From Chryseobacterium sp. S0630 (GTDB lineage Bacteria; Bacteroidota; Bacteroidia; Flavobacteriales; Weeksellaceae), in contig NZ_JAMZGF010000014.1 of the NCBI RefSeq assembly GCF_024158915.1, forward strand, positions 34,800 to 98,799: DNA of 64,000 bases. The letters run 5' to 3'. Below are positions 18,851 through 25,965 of this stretch, one piece after another. The position numbers were made by a program, and so were the translations under genes. The notes below the pieces were generated by a model. It had not been told where the DNA came from. It made no database searches and worked only from the letters and a program-made list of their open reading frames with translations. Within the stretch, counting starts at the first letter, position 1, and every line of letters begins with the position of its first letter.

Positions 18851-19282
18851 TTAGTTATTTTCAATAGTTAATCCTTCGTGGGCAATTTCCAGTGTTTCAA
18901 TAGCCACCTCGTTACCTTCAGCTTTCAGGTCTGTTGATTGTAATTTAAGCGGGAATGCATTTTTCACTTTCCAGGTTACTGCAGGAGCTCCTGTTTCATC
19001 TAAAAGGGAGATTGTGATAGATCTGCGCTCTACTGTACTTAGCTGAATGCTTTGGAACCAATCGAAATATTCGTTATCAGTTTTGAAAGTTCCTCTTTTT
19101 AAGGTGATGTTACTGAAAGTTTTCATTCCTGGCATTTTAATCTTACTGAAATCAGGACTTGCGCCATGTCTGTATTCAATTAAAGCTGCTTCAACATTTA
19201 AACCGCTGACTTCCTGAAAACCTACTTTTGTTCCGCCCCAATCTACTTCAAAGGCAAACTTTACTAATGGATATGTACTCAT
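18851..19282 (-). CDS. Inner tube protein, copy 1 (Afp1-like)
   Basis: A 143-aa Hcp-like tube protein, identical in amino-acid sequence to the copy at 16988-17419 but different in DNA at silent sites only. It is encoded between sheath 2 (37-base gap upstream) and sheath 3 (24-base gap downstream). The intergenic bases before both tube genes are also alike (both carry a TTAATTGTTATTTAATTG stretch), which supports duplication of a sheath-tube block. Having two genes for one protein may raise dosage of the most abundant subunit or keep a fixed sheath-to-tube ratio; that is inference. Confidence 0.95.
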   Translation of the reverse strand: MSTYPLVKFAFEVDWGGTKVGFQEVSGLNVEAALIEYRHGASPDFSKIKMPGMKTFSNITLKRGTFKTDNEYFDWFQSIQLSTVERRSITISLLDETGAPAVTWKVKNAFPLKLQSTDLKAEGNEVAIETLEIAHEGLTIENN

Positions 19283-19318
19283 AATTTATTTTTAATTTTA
19301 ATTGTTATTTAATTGATT

Positions 19319-21040
19319 TTATGCTTCCTGTAATTTGTGTGAAAAATTTAGTACGATAAATTCAGCAGGACGAACTGCAGCCATACCGATCTCGATGTTC
19401 ATTCTTCCTTCTAAAATATCCTGAGCAGACATTGTTTTGTGCAGACCAACACTTACGTAATAAGCTTCTTCAGGCTTGCTTCCGGCTAATGCACCGTCTC
19501 TCCACTGCTGATCAAGGAAATTCTCGATCATAGCCTGTACACGAGTCCAAGTATTGGCAGTATTCGGTTCAAAGACGAAACGTTCTGTCGCTTTCTTCAC
19601 AGACTCTTCTACCATGTTGAAGAATCTACGTACAGATACATATCTCCATTCGTTGCTGTTTCCGTCTAATGTTCTTGCGCCCCAGACTAAGGTTCCTTTT
19701 CCTGCAAAAGTTCTGATCACGTTGATTGATTTTCCTGAGGTAGCATCTACATTAAGCAGCTCCTGTTCTTTGTTGGAAATTTTTACTACCGGTACATCTA
19801 CCAGACTAAGCCCTAAATTAGCTGGTGATTTCCATACTCCGGAAGTACTGTCTACTTTAGCATAAACTCCGGCAATTGCAGATGATGGAGCCAATACTAC
19901 TGACGCAGACTGAATTGCTTGTTTAGCCTGATTATACATTTCAGAATTAGCACTCTTCAATTCCGCTAAAGTTGTGATACCAGATGCTCCGGTAACTGAA
20001 ACATCAGCATCTTTGAAATCATAGCTTAAAACAGTCTTCAGTTTTGGATAATAAGCCGCACCATATTTCAGACCTTTAGATGATACTTTATCTCTAAAAG
20101 CATCAACATTACCAAGAACATCCATAATGACGAATCTGTCTTTTAATGATTCTGCCTGATCTAAAGCTTTGCCATATAAAGAGTAGATTTCCCCAATAGC
20201 TGTCATATTTCCAGCTCTGGTTCCAATTGTCCTGCTGACCTCAAGAGCTTTTTCCTCAATAGTGATAGCCGTGGTAGCGTCTGTTTCATAAGCAGTAGCA
20301 ATCTTCTGGGCTGCAGCTTTAACAGTAGCAACCGTAGCACCTACAACAGCCGCTGCAGTCTGAACAGCCGCCAAGACAGCCTGGGCAGCCTGAACAGCAA
20401 CAAGCTGTAAACCGGTAGCATTAGGAATAGTAAGCTCAGCAACCTTAGCAACTGTAGCCGCAACAACAGCCTCTACAGTAGAACCTGTAGCAGCTTCTGA
20501 AACATTCCTTGCAATATCTCTAGACACTAAAAGCGGATTTTTATTATTTAGTGCCATCGTAACGGCGGCAGAAGCAGCAGCAACATCAGCAGCGGAAGGA
20601 ACTAAATCTTGAAGATCCGGGAAAACGATCAGAGTAGGCTCATCTTCTTTTTTTAGTAATTCAAGACCGGATAAAAAAGCTTCTGCCGGTGTAGGAGCAC
20701 CTACAGCCTCTGGACTTTTATAATCTCCAACAGAAACAATATAACAATGACCACCACCATTGGCAAAATACATCTGCATGGCATAGTACATCTTAAAATC
20801 GTTTACTTTAGTTCGTATTGCTGTTGCAACACCATCTTTGAAAGCTACAGCGAAAGTTTCCGGGTTTGCTTTTCCAAAAATTTCTTCATACTCCAACATC
20901 GAAGCAATTCTTGTTGGTTTATTTTTCGGTCCATCCGCTGTATACCCAATAAAAGCAGGGATAGCCGTTTCAACTTGCGCTACGGAAGGGGGGAATTTTC
21001 CTTGTTCCTCCACGTAAACTCCAGGGGTTTTGTAATTCAT
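19319..21040 (-). CDS. Contractile sheath protein 2 with Ala/Val-rich insertion
   Basis: A 573-aa sheath protein with the same N- and C-terminal domains as sheath 3 (NYKTPGVYVEEQGKFPPSVA at the start; GKGTLVWGARTLDGNSNEWR, then RPAEFIVLNFSHKLQEA at the end). Between VFPDLQDL (about 150) and IYSLYGKALDQAESLKDRF (about 285) it carries about 130 extra residues that are strikingly rich in Ala, Val and Thr (for example VAAASAAVTMAL and VLAAVQTAAAVVGATVATVK), predicted helical and of low complexity. Sheath 3 has only a short KLYNKALDQAEDL connection here. The insertion sits in the variable middle domain that faces the particle surface in known sheaths. Function is unknown; a surface decoration or envelope-interaction role is possible. 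Confidence 0.93.
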   Translation of the reverse strand: MNYKTPGVYVEEQGKFPPSVAQVETAIPAFIGYTADGPKNKPTRIASMLEYEEIFGKANPETFAVAFKDGVATAIRTKVNDFKMYYAMQMYFANGGGHCYIVSVGDYKSPEAVGAPTPAEAFLSGLELLKKEDEPTLIVFPDLQDLVPSAADVAAASAAVTMALNNKNPLLVSRDIARNVSEAATGSTVEAVVAATVAKVAELTIPNATGLQLVAVQAAQAVLAAVQTAAAVVGATVATVKAAAQKIATAYETDATTAITIEEKALEVSRTIGTRAGNMTAIGEIYSLYGKALDQAESLKDRFVIMDVLGNVDAFRDKVSSKGLKYGAAYYPKLKTVLSYDFKDADVSVTGASGITTLAELKSANSEMYNQAKQAIQSASVVLAPSSAIAGVYAKVDSTSGVWKSPANLGLSLVDVPVVKISNKEQELLNVDATSGKSINVIRTFAGKGTLVWGARTLDGNSNEWRYVSVRRFFNMVEESVKKATERFVFEPNTANTWTRVQAMIENFLDQQWRDGALAGSKPEEAYYVSVGLHKTMSAQDILEGRMNIEIGMAAVRPAEFIVLNFSHKLQEA

Positions 21041-21072
21041 TTTAAAAAATTTTACGTTAATATTAATTATTC

Positions 21073-21090
21073 CTCGAAGTAGAACTTCGG
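21073..21090 (-). promoter_or_regulatory. Short hairpin between sheath 1 and sheath 2 genes
   Basis: Within the 86-base gap between two sheath genes, CGAAGT and ACTTCG form a 6-bp stem around a 3-base loop. It lacks a following T-run on the minus strand, so it is not a classical terminator. It may stabilise or separate mRNA segments so that sheath subunits are made at different levels. This is a weak structural inference. Confidence 0.3.
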
Positions 21091-21126
21091 GTATTTATTC
21101 GTGATTGATTTATTGATTTTATCTTT

Positions 21127-22851
21127 CTAGAACTGTTGCAATTTGTGCGAGAAGTTGAGTACAATAAACTCTGCCGGGCGCACTAATGCTATTTTAAGGT
21201 CTACATTCATTATAGTAGTTCCTTCTACTCCTTTTACGGTTACTTCATAAGCTTCTTTCGGAGTACTTCCTGCCAATGCACCCTCCATCCATTGCTGGTT
21301 AAGAAAATTTTCCAGCATTGTTTTTGCCCGTAACCATGTATGAGGGATATTAGGCTCATTCATAAACTTGTTGAGGGCATTGTTGACCGATTGTCTGATC
21401 ATATTATAATAGCGGCGTACATGTACATACTTCCATTCGTTATCTTTCCCTTCATCGTTTTTATCTTTTCCTTCAAGGGTTCTGGCTCCCCAGATTAAGG
21501 TACCTTTTCCTGTAAAAGTTCTGATCGCATTGATTGATTTCCCTAAAGCATCTATATTTAAAGCAGCCTGTTCCTGATCTGAAATTTTTTCTGTCGGGAT
21601 AATGACATGGCTGATATTGATATTTGCCGGAGCTTTCCATACTCCTCTTGTACTGTCTATTCTGCCGTATGCACCTGCTATAGCTGATGATGGTGGTAAA
21701 ACAACTTTTAACGACTGTATTTCTTTTTTCACTTGGTTGTATAATGCAGAATTGGATGATTCCAGATTTTTAAGGGTGATCCCGTCTGCATCTCCTTTTT
21801 CGTCTTTTACCCCGAGAATTGCCGTTTTTAAATCAGTAAACTCTCCAGTGAAATCAGGTGCATTTTCATCTGAGCCATCAGGGATCATAAAATCATCTAT
21901 TGTTCCGTCATAAATGGCTTCTAATACAATCTGTGCCTCAGAAATTGCTACGGTTAAAGCATTTTTTTTATCACCTGCATCAGCATTTTCATTCACTTCT
22001 TCTGCTATCGCAATAGCCTGACCTAATAAATCGGCAAGGACGTAAGCATCCGCAGATCCGGTTGAGATTTCGGCACTCGCCAAACTTTTTAATTCATCTA
22101 AAGCAGCAGTCTCTCCAGCATAAAAAAGAGCACTTCCTTGTCCTGTTTTTTGTAAACCGGCATGTACTATAGGTGTTTTAGTCTCATCAAAAGTATAATT
22201 CAAAATGGTTTTTAAATGAGGAAAGTAAGCTGCCGCATGATTAGTTGATTTTACTTCACTTCTAAAAGATTCAATCGTGGTAAAATTGTTTGATTGGATA
22301 ACAGAATTTCCGTAATAGGTATCCAGTATAACAAACCTGTTTTTAGTCTCATCTTTAGCTTTATCAATAGCCTGATTGTAAATACTATAAAACTCAGATT
22401 CATTGGTAAGCGAAATAGCATCAGGGAAAATAATAAGAATCGGTTCTTTAATTTTTTTATGATCGATTTTAGCCAGCCCCGCTTCCAATGGGGATAATTG
22501 TACTTGTGCTGATGTATAATCCCCTACAGAAATGATATAACACGGTCCACCACCATTGGCAAAATACATTTGCAGTGAATAATACATTAAAAATTGTACC
22601 TGAGGTGCTACAATAGTTGCTCCTTTGCCTTCTACATCCTGTAATTGGATATTTTCTTCTTTTGCTTTTCCAAAATATTGCTCATATTCTAAAAGAGAAC
22701 GGATGATAAAGGGCTCATTATACCCAACAGGGAGTAATTCGGTATACCCGATAAATGCTGGCATAGCCGTTTCTATGTAGGCAACTGAGTATGGAAGTTT
22801 CGTAATTTCTTCAACAGAAACACCTGGTGTTGCTGGATTTAACATGTTCAA
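21127..22851 (-). CDS. Contractile sheath protein 1 with acidic insertion
   Basis: A 574-aa sheath protein, the most divergent of the three. It starts NMLNPATPGVSVEEITKLP, carries AMPAFIGYTELLP and YYSLQMYFANGGGPCYIISV, and has the conserved C-terminal domain (GKGTLIWGARTLEG, ENFLNQQWMEGALAGSTP, LALVRPAEF-type end). Between LNYTFDE (about 220) and SALYNQVKKEIQSLKVVLPP (about 365) it holds about 130 extra, acidic, partly helical residues (for example ADLLGQAIAIAEEVNENADA). This insertion lies at a different point of the chain from that in sheath 2. As the first sheath gene it may supply a special ring, such as the one near cap or baseplate (Afp2-4 have such specialised roles), but this is inferred. 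Confidence 0.93.
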   Translation of the reverse strand: MNMLNPATPGVSVEEITKLPYSVAYIETAMPAFIGYTELLPVGYNEPFIIRSLLEYEQYFGKAKEENIQLQDVEGKGATIVAPQVQFLMYYSLQMYFANGGGPCYIISVGDYTSAQVQLSPLEAGLAKIDHKKIKEPILIIFPDAISLTNESEFYSIYNQAIDKAKDETKNRFVILDTYYGNSVIQSNNFTTIESFRSEVKSTNHAAAYFPHLKTILNYTFDETKTPIVHAGLQKTGQGSALFYAGETAALDELKSLASAEISTGSADAYVLADLLGQAIAIAEEVNENADAGDKKNALTVAISEAQIVLEAIYDGTIDDFMIPDGSDENAPDFTGEFTDLKTAILGVKDEKGDADGITLKNLESSNSALYNQVKKEIQSLKVVLPPSSAIAGAYGRIDSTRGVWKAPANINISHVIIPTEKISDQEQAALNIDALGKSINAIRTFTGKGTLIWGARTLEGKDKNDEGKDNEWKYVHVRRYYNMIRQSVNNALNKFMNEPNIPHTWLRAKTMLENFLNQQWMEGALAGSTPKEAYEVTVKGVEGTTIMNVDLKIALVRPAEFIVLNFSHKLQQF

Positions 22852-22901
22852 AAGTTTAAAGGGTTATTAGTTTTTAGTTTTTTAGTTTTTTGCTTTTATG
22901 A

Positions 22902-23486
22902 TTAATCAACTTTAATACTCTGTATATTAATGTCATTAATTAATTTAACAGGAACTACCTCCTTAGCTGCAATTTTTATCACACTGATTTTATATAAAGC
23001 AGAAGGCATTATTTTTCCGCCTAATAAACCCCAGACGTAACTTAGCTGTTCAAAAGGAATGGAATGCAGTTCAATTCTGAAACTGAAATTGTTTTGAGGC
23101 TCAAGGTCTACATATTCCAGAACATTCTTGGCCTGAAATACCTCAATAACTTTTGAAATACTTAGTAAAGATTTGTTGTACGTACTTCTGTTGGCAGCGA
23201 TCATCACATATAGATTTAAGTAAGCAGGAGTACTTTCCTTATCATATCGGACCGGATTATTTTCTACCACAACCGGCTGATATCTTGATCTGTTTTTCAA
23301 TGTTGATTCTTCCTCAATATTGAGCAGACTAATTACTACTTTGTTACTAAGTCCTTCAGTGTTTTCATCATGTTTTGCGATGTCATCAACGATAGCAATT
23401 TCAATCTCGTTAGGAACGTTAGGATCCCATAAACCATCCGGAGCATTTAGCTGATTTTTTAAAACTGTTAATACTTTATTAATCAT
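22902..23486 (-). CDS. Tube terminator/cap protein, DUF4255 (Afp16/Pvc16-like)
   Basis: A 194-aa protein of the DUF4255/Pvc16 N-terminal family, first gene of the minus-strand operon. Visible features: INKVLTVLKNQLN, KVVISLLNIEEESTLKNR (the conserved SLLNIEEE core), and LNLYVMIAANRSTYNKSLLS. In Afp and PVC the Afp16 protein ends tube polymerisation and fixes particle length together with the tape measure. Its start lies 26 bases downstream of a strong -7 box. The 50-base gap to sheath 1 contains a T-rich run with three copies of a TTTTTAG-like unit. Assignment is secure from sequence and from its position next to the sheath genes. Confidence 0.9.
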   Translation of the reverse strand: MINKVLTVLKNQLNAPDGLWDPNVPNEIEIAIVDDIAKHDENTEGLSNKVVISLLNIEEESTLKNRSRYQPVVVENNPVRYDKESTPAYLNLYVMIAANRSTYNKSLLSISKVIEVFQAKNVLEYVDLEPQNNFSFRIELHSIPFEQLSYVWGLLGGKIMPSALYKISVIKIAAKEVVPVKLINDINIQSIKVD

Positions 23487-23512
23487 AATTTCTGTTCTTA
23501 ATTATTATGGTG

Positions 23513-23545
23513 CAAACATACAATCACACCCCCTCAAAAGACAAA
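23513..23545 (-). promoter_or_regulatory. Promoter of the eCIS structural operon
   Basis: On the minus strand TATGTTTG (23520-23513) matches the Bacteroidota -7 consensus TAnnTTTG exactly, and TTTG (23545-23542) lies 21 bases upstream as a -33 element. Transcription should start about 20 bases before the ATG at 23486, giving a short leader. This one promoter appears to serve all 16 minus-strand genes down to position 180; I see no equally good internal promoter. Confidence 0.72.
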
Positions 23546-23551
23546 TATTTT

Positions 23552-23579
23552 GGGCGCTCAATACAGTCTTTGCAGTAAA
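23552..23579 (-). promoter_or_regulatory. 28-bp putative activator site upstream of the structural operon
   Basis: Read on the minus strand, this element begins TTTACTGCAAAGAC and continues with a GAGCG core and a CC end. The same 28 bp, with only 4 differences, occurs on the plus strand at 23953-23980. Here its downstream edge is 31 bases from the -7 box, exactly the spacing of the second copy. A position about 40-70 bases upstream of the start site fits a class I activator. The binding protein is unknown and no regulator gene lies within the locus. Confidence 0.65.
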
Positions 23580-23952
23580 TAGGATTTTAATTCTTATCAA
23601 AGAAAACTAAAAACAACACCATTAATACGCTGAAGATAAATGCGTTAAAAACGATATTGAAAAATCAAATTTTAACCCGAAGATTTTCCTCCTCTCATGA
23701 GCGTCAAATTTCAGTCTGTCAACTGAGCCTTATTCTGCTTGAAAAATTATTGTATTTCAACCTATGATTATCCCGGCTGTTTTTAGTGGTCTCTTATTTT
23801 TTGAATGGTACGTATTCGAATATGATGATTGATTACCTAAAGTATAAGTTCTCAAAAAAAACATAGCCTTTCCTGATGAGAAAGATCAGCTTTTCTGCAT
23901 CCGGTAATTTCCGGAAAATATAAATCTGCATCCTTAGGATATGATTTTGTCT
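23580..23952. other. Central part of the divergent intergenic region
   Basis: 373 bases between the two 28-bp elements. I see no reading frame with coding character. It contains a CCGG-TAATTT-CCGG inverted repeat near 23901-23914 and a TCTGCATCC word repeated about 31 bases apart (near 23894 and 23925). These could be further regulatory sites, but there is no stronger support. Confidence 0.4.
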
Positions 23953-23980
23953 TTTACTGCAAAGACAGAATAGAGCGGCC
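23953..23980 (+). promoter_or_regulatory. 28-bp putative activator site upstream of the tape-measure/toxin operon
   Basis: Begins TTTACTGCAAAGAC and ends with GAGCG and CC, matching the minus-strand element at 23552-23579 in 24 of 28 positions by hand alignment. Its downstream edge is 31 bases from the -7 box at 24012, the same as in the other copy, and both are oriented the same way relative to their promoters. The plus-strand promoter lacks a good -33 TTTG, so dependence on an activator is plausible. Confidence 0.65.
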
Positions 23981-24011
23981 TTATAATTCGAAAAATAGGA
24001 TCTCTTCTTTC

Positions 24012-24019
24012 TAATTTTG
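24012..24019 (+). promoter_or_regulatory. -7 box of the eCIS accessory/toxin operon promoter
   Basis: TAATTTTG matches the Bacteroidota -7 consensus TAnnTTTG and lies 28 bases before the ATG at 24048. No clear -33 TTTG is present at the usual distance. The 28-bp element at 23953-23980 lies 31 bases upstream. Confidence 0.65.
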
Positions 24020-24047
24020 ACCCAATAATTTTAAAAACATTAATCAT

Positions 24048-24368
24048 ATGAACATTAAAAATCTTTTCAGTAAGCGCAATGAAATCATTGGCGGTCATTT
24101 TAATGAACTACGTTCAAAATTGGGGGTAGCAGATCAAAACGAAGAAGCTATTTTCTCTTTAAGGGAAGAAATTTGTAATGCATGCCCTTTAAAAAACGGT
24201 AACAATTGCAATGCCATGAAATGGCTCAATCCAGAGACTCTGGAAGTGATCGATGGTCCAAAGGATGGATTTGTAAGAGGCTGCGGATGCAGATTGAGTG
24301 CCAAGCAGAGATCAAGATTCAGCCTTTGTCCTGCAGGTTTCTGGGGTGGAGAATTCGACAAAAAGTAG
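24048..24368 (+). CDS. Small Cys-rich protein at the head of the tape-measure/toxin operon
   Basis: A 106-aa protein of unknown function. Six cysteines (C43, C46, C54, C79, C81, C94) lie in a pattern CxxC-x7-C ... CxC ... CPAGFW that suggests a structural metal site or iron-sulfur cluster; the CPxGxW ending resembles small Cys-rich proteins often found near phage-tail genes in Bacteroidota, though I cannot name the family. It is followed after 22 bases by the tape measure gene and is driven by the TAATTTTG promoter. No signal peptide. A role in tape-measure handling, assembly or redox-dependent regulation is possible but unsupported beyond position. Confidence 0.78.
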   Translation: MNIKNLFSKRNEIIGGHFNELRSKLGVADQNEEAIFSLREEICNACPLKNGNNCNAMKWLNPETLEVIDGPKDGFVRGCGCRLSAKQRSRFSLCPAGFWGGEFDKK

Positions 24369-24390
24369 GATTGTCTGATGATTCCCAATA

Positions 24391-25857
24391 TTGTATCATT
24401 TAAATCTATTTAATGTGAAGCAAAATCATATCATTCAGAAAGTTTTTCTTGAAATTACCGTCAACAACAAAGAAAAGGCACTTCGTATAAAAGATGATAT
24501 TAACAGCTTTTTGTCTATTGATGTTTTCCCGGAAATAGAAAAGCATATCAAGGCTTTAGAATATAAGCTGGCTGGTCATACCCTTCAGATTCCCCGTTTA
24601 GAATTAAATGTGGAAGTAAAAAGCAGCGCATTAAATACGGAGTTAAAAAGTCAAATAGCTGAACTCTTTAAAGATGAATTATCAGAAATAACTAAACCCG
24701 TTGAAACTTCCCATCAGGAAACAGAAAGTGATCCTAAATCCTATCTGATAGATCATCAGGAAAAGATGCTCAAAGCATTAATTTATTTTTTAGAAAAAGG
24801 AGCGATACCCTGGTGGAGTTCGGAAAACAATACGATGTCTATTTTGGAGCCAGCAGTTTTTGATCGCCTTATTTCGGCCTCCGGATTTCAGAAAAGTCTC
24901 ATCTCTGCTTTATCAAAAGAAAATGTCCGAAACCGGCTTATCAATCAGTTTTCCAATGAACAAATTGCACAATTATGTCTGACAGTTTTAAAAAATAAGA
25001 AACTGACCATCAACCTGGAGACTGATATAATACGTCATTTATCGAAACTGAGTCATGTAGATAGAAGTACAATATGGCACTTGGTCTTCAATGTAATATC
25101 GGAGTATCTGAATACATCCAATAATCATCCCAGGGAGTATCTTTTACAAAAAATTTCAACAATAGAACGGATTGGTTTATCAACAACAAAAAACAATCAT
25201 CAGAACAGGAAAACAATAGTTAAGATATTCCCCTTTATTACAGAAAATGAAATTTCTGAAAATACCAGAACAAATACAGCAGATCAGCCTGAAAATGCAA
25301 GTCATTCAATAGAAACTATTCAGGAAAAAAATGCAATCATTCAGGAAGAGGTAAACCAGAACGAGGGACAATACATTCAAAATGCAGGGCTTATTTTGAT
25401 CCATCCATTCATCAAACCTCTGTTTGAACATTGTGAACTCCTTGATCCCAAAACCCAGCAGCTCCTTGATCCTGAATTGTGTGCCCATCTATTGCATTAT
25501 ATCGCCACCGGAAAAACAAATGCTCCTGAATATGACATGATTTTTGAAAAATTCCTGTGCAATATTCCAATGCATCAAACGATTAACAGGCATATTAAAC
25601 TTTCACGCAAGCATAAATCTCAGGCTAAAAATGTCATAGAAAGTGTACAGCACAACTGGGCTCCCATGAAAAAATCATCTGCTGCATTACTACAGAATGA
25701 ATTTTTCCAGCGCCCTGGGAAATTAGTCATCACAGAGTCAGATAATACCATTATTGTAGAACGAAAGACACAGGATATTCTTCTTGAAAAAATTTCCTGG
25801 GGAATTGGTCTCGTAAAACTCCCCTGGCAGAAAAAATTCATATTCGTAAACTGGTAA
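24391..25857 (+). CDS. eCIS tape measure protein (CIS_TMP family, Afp14-like)
   Basis: A protein of about 488 aa whose start contains the CIS tape-measure signature: HIIQKVFLEITVNNKEKAL, then LSIDVFPEIEKHIKAL and LEIPRLELNV-type residues (beta-alpha unit around 13-75). A later conserved block reads NAGLILIHPFIKPLFEHCELL (about 330), then HLLHYIATGKTNAPEYDMIFEKFL, also typical. These proteins set tube length and lie in the lumen. No ATG starts the frame: candidates are TTG at 24391 and GTG at 24415, and both keep the HIIQK motif, so the start is uncertain. It stands directly before the AAA+ ATPase, as Afp14 stands before Afp15. Confidence 0.9.
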   Translation: MYHLNLFNVKQNHIIQKVFLEITVNNKEKALRIKDDINSFLSIDVFPEIEKHIKALEYKLAGHTLQIPRLELNVEVKSSALNTELKSQIAELFKDELSEITKPVETSHQETESDPKSYLIDHQEKMLKALIYFLEKGAIPWWSSENNTMSILEPAVFDRLISASGFQKSLISALSKENVRNRLINQFSNEQIAQLCLTVLKNKKLTINLETDIIRHLSKLSHVDRSTIWHLVFNVISEYLNTSNNHPREYLLQKISTIERIGLSTTKNNHQNRKTIVKIFPFITENEISENTRTNTADQPENASHSIETIQEKNAIIQEEVNQNEGQYIQNAGLILIHPFIKPLFEHCELLDPKTQQLLDPELCAHLLHYIATGKTNAPEYDMIFEKFLCNIPMHQTINRHIKLSRKHKSQAKNVIESVQHNWAPMKKSSAALLQNEFFQRPGKLVITESDNTIIVERKTQDILLEKISWGIGLVKLPWQKKFIFVNW

Positions 25858-25907
25858 TAACAGGTTACATTTTCTAAATACTCTACAGCTTTCCACATAT
25901 TCTAAAG

Positions 25908-25928
25908 TTGCTGATTTTACATCAGCAA
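25908..25928 (+). promoter_or_regulatory. Hairpin between tape measure and ATPase genes
   Basis: TTGCTGAT and ATCAGCAA form a perfect 8-bp stem around a TTTAC loop, 38 bases before the ATPase start. No T-run follows, so termination is unlikely; mRNA processing or attenuation is possible. Confidence 0.35.
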
Positions 25929-25965
25929 TACCCTCACTGCAACCCTATTAATTCAAAATAAGATT

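Noticed and set aside
22862..22895. T-rich short tandem repeat (TTTTTAG-like) before sheath 1
   Set aside because: Low complexity, three imperfect units only; could be slippage-prone but no further evidence.
180..23486. Remnant prophage or R-type tailocin
   Set aside because: No lysis, capsid or portal genes; presence of AAA+ ATPase, CIS-type tape measure, DUF5908-like and Afp16-like proteins fits eCIS, not prophage.
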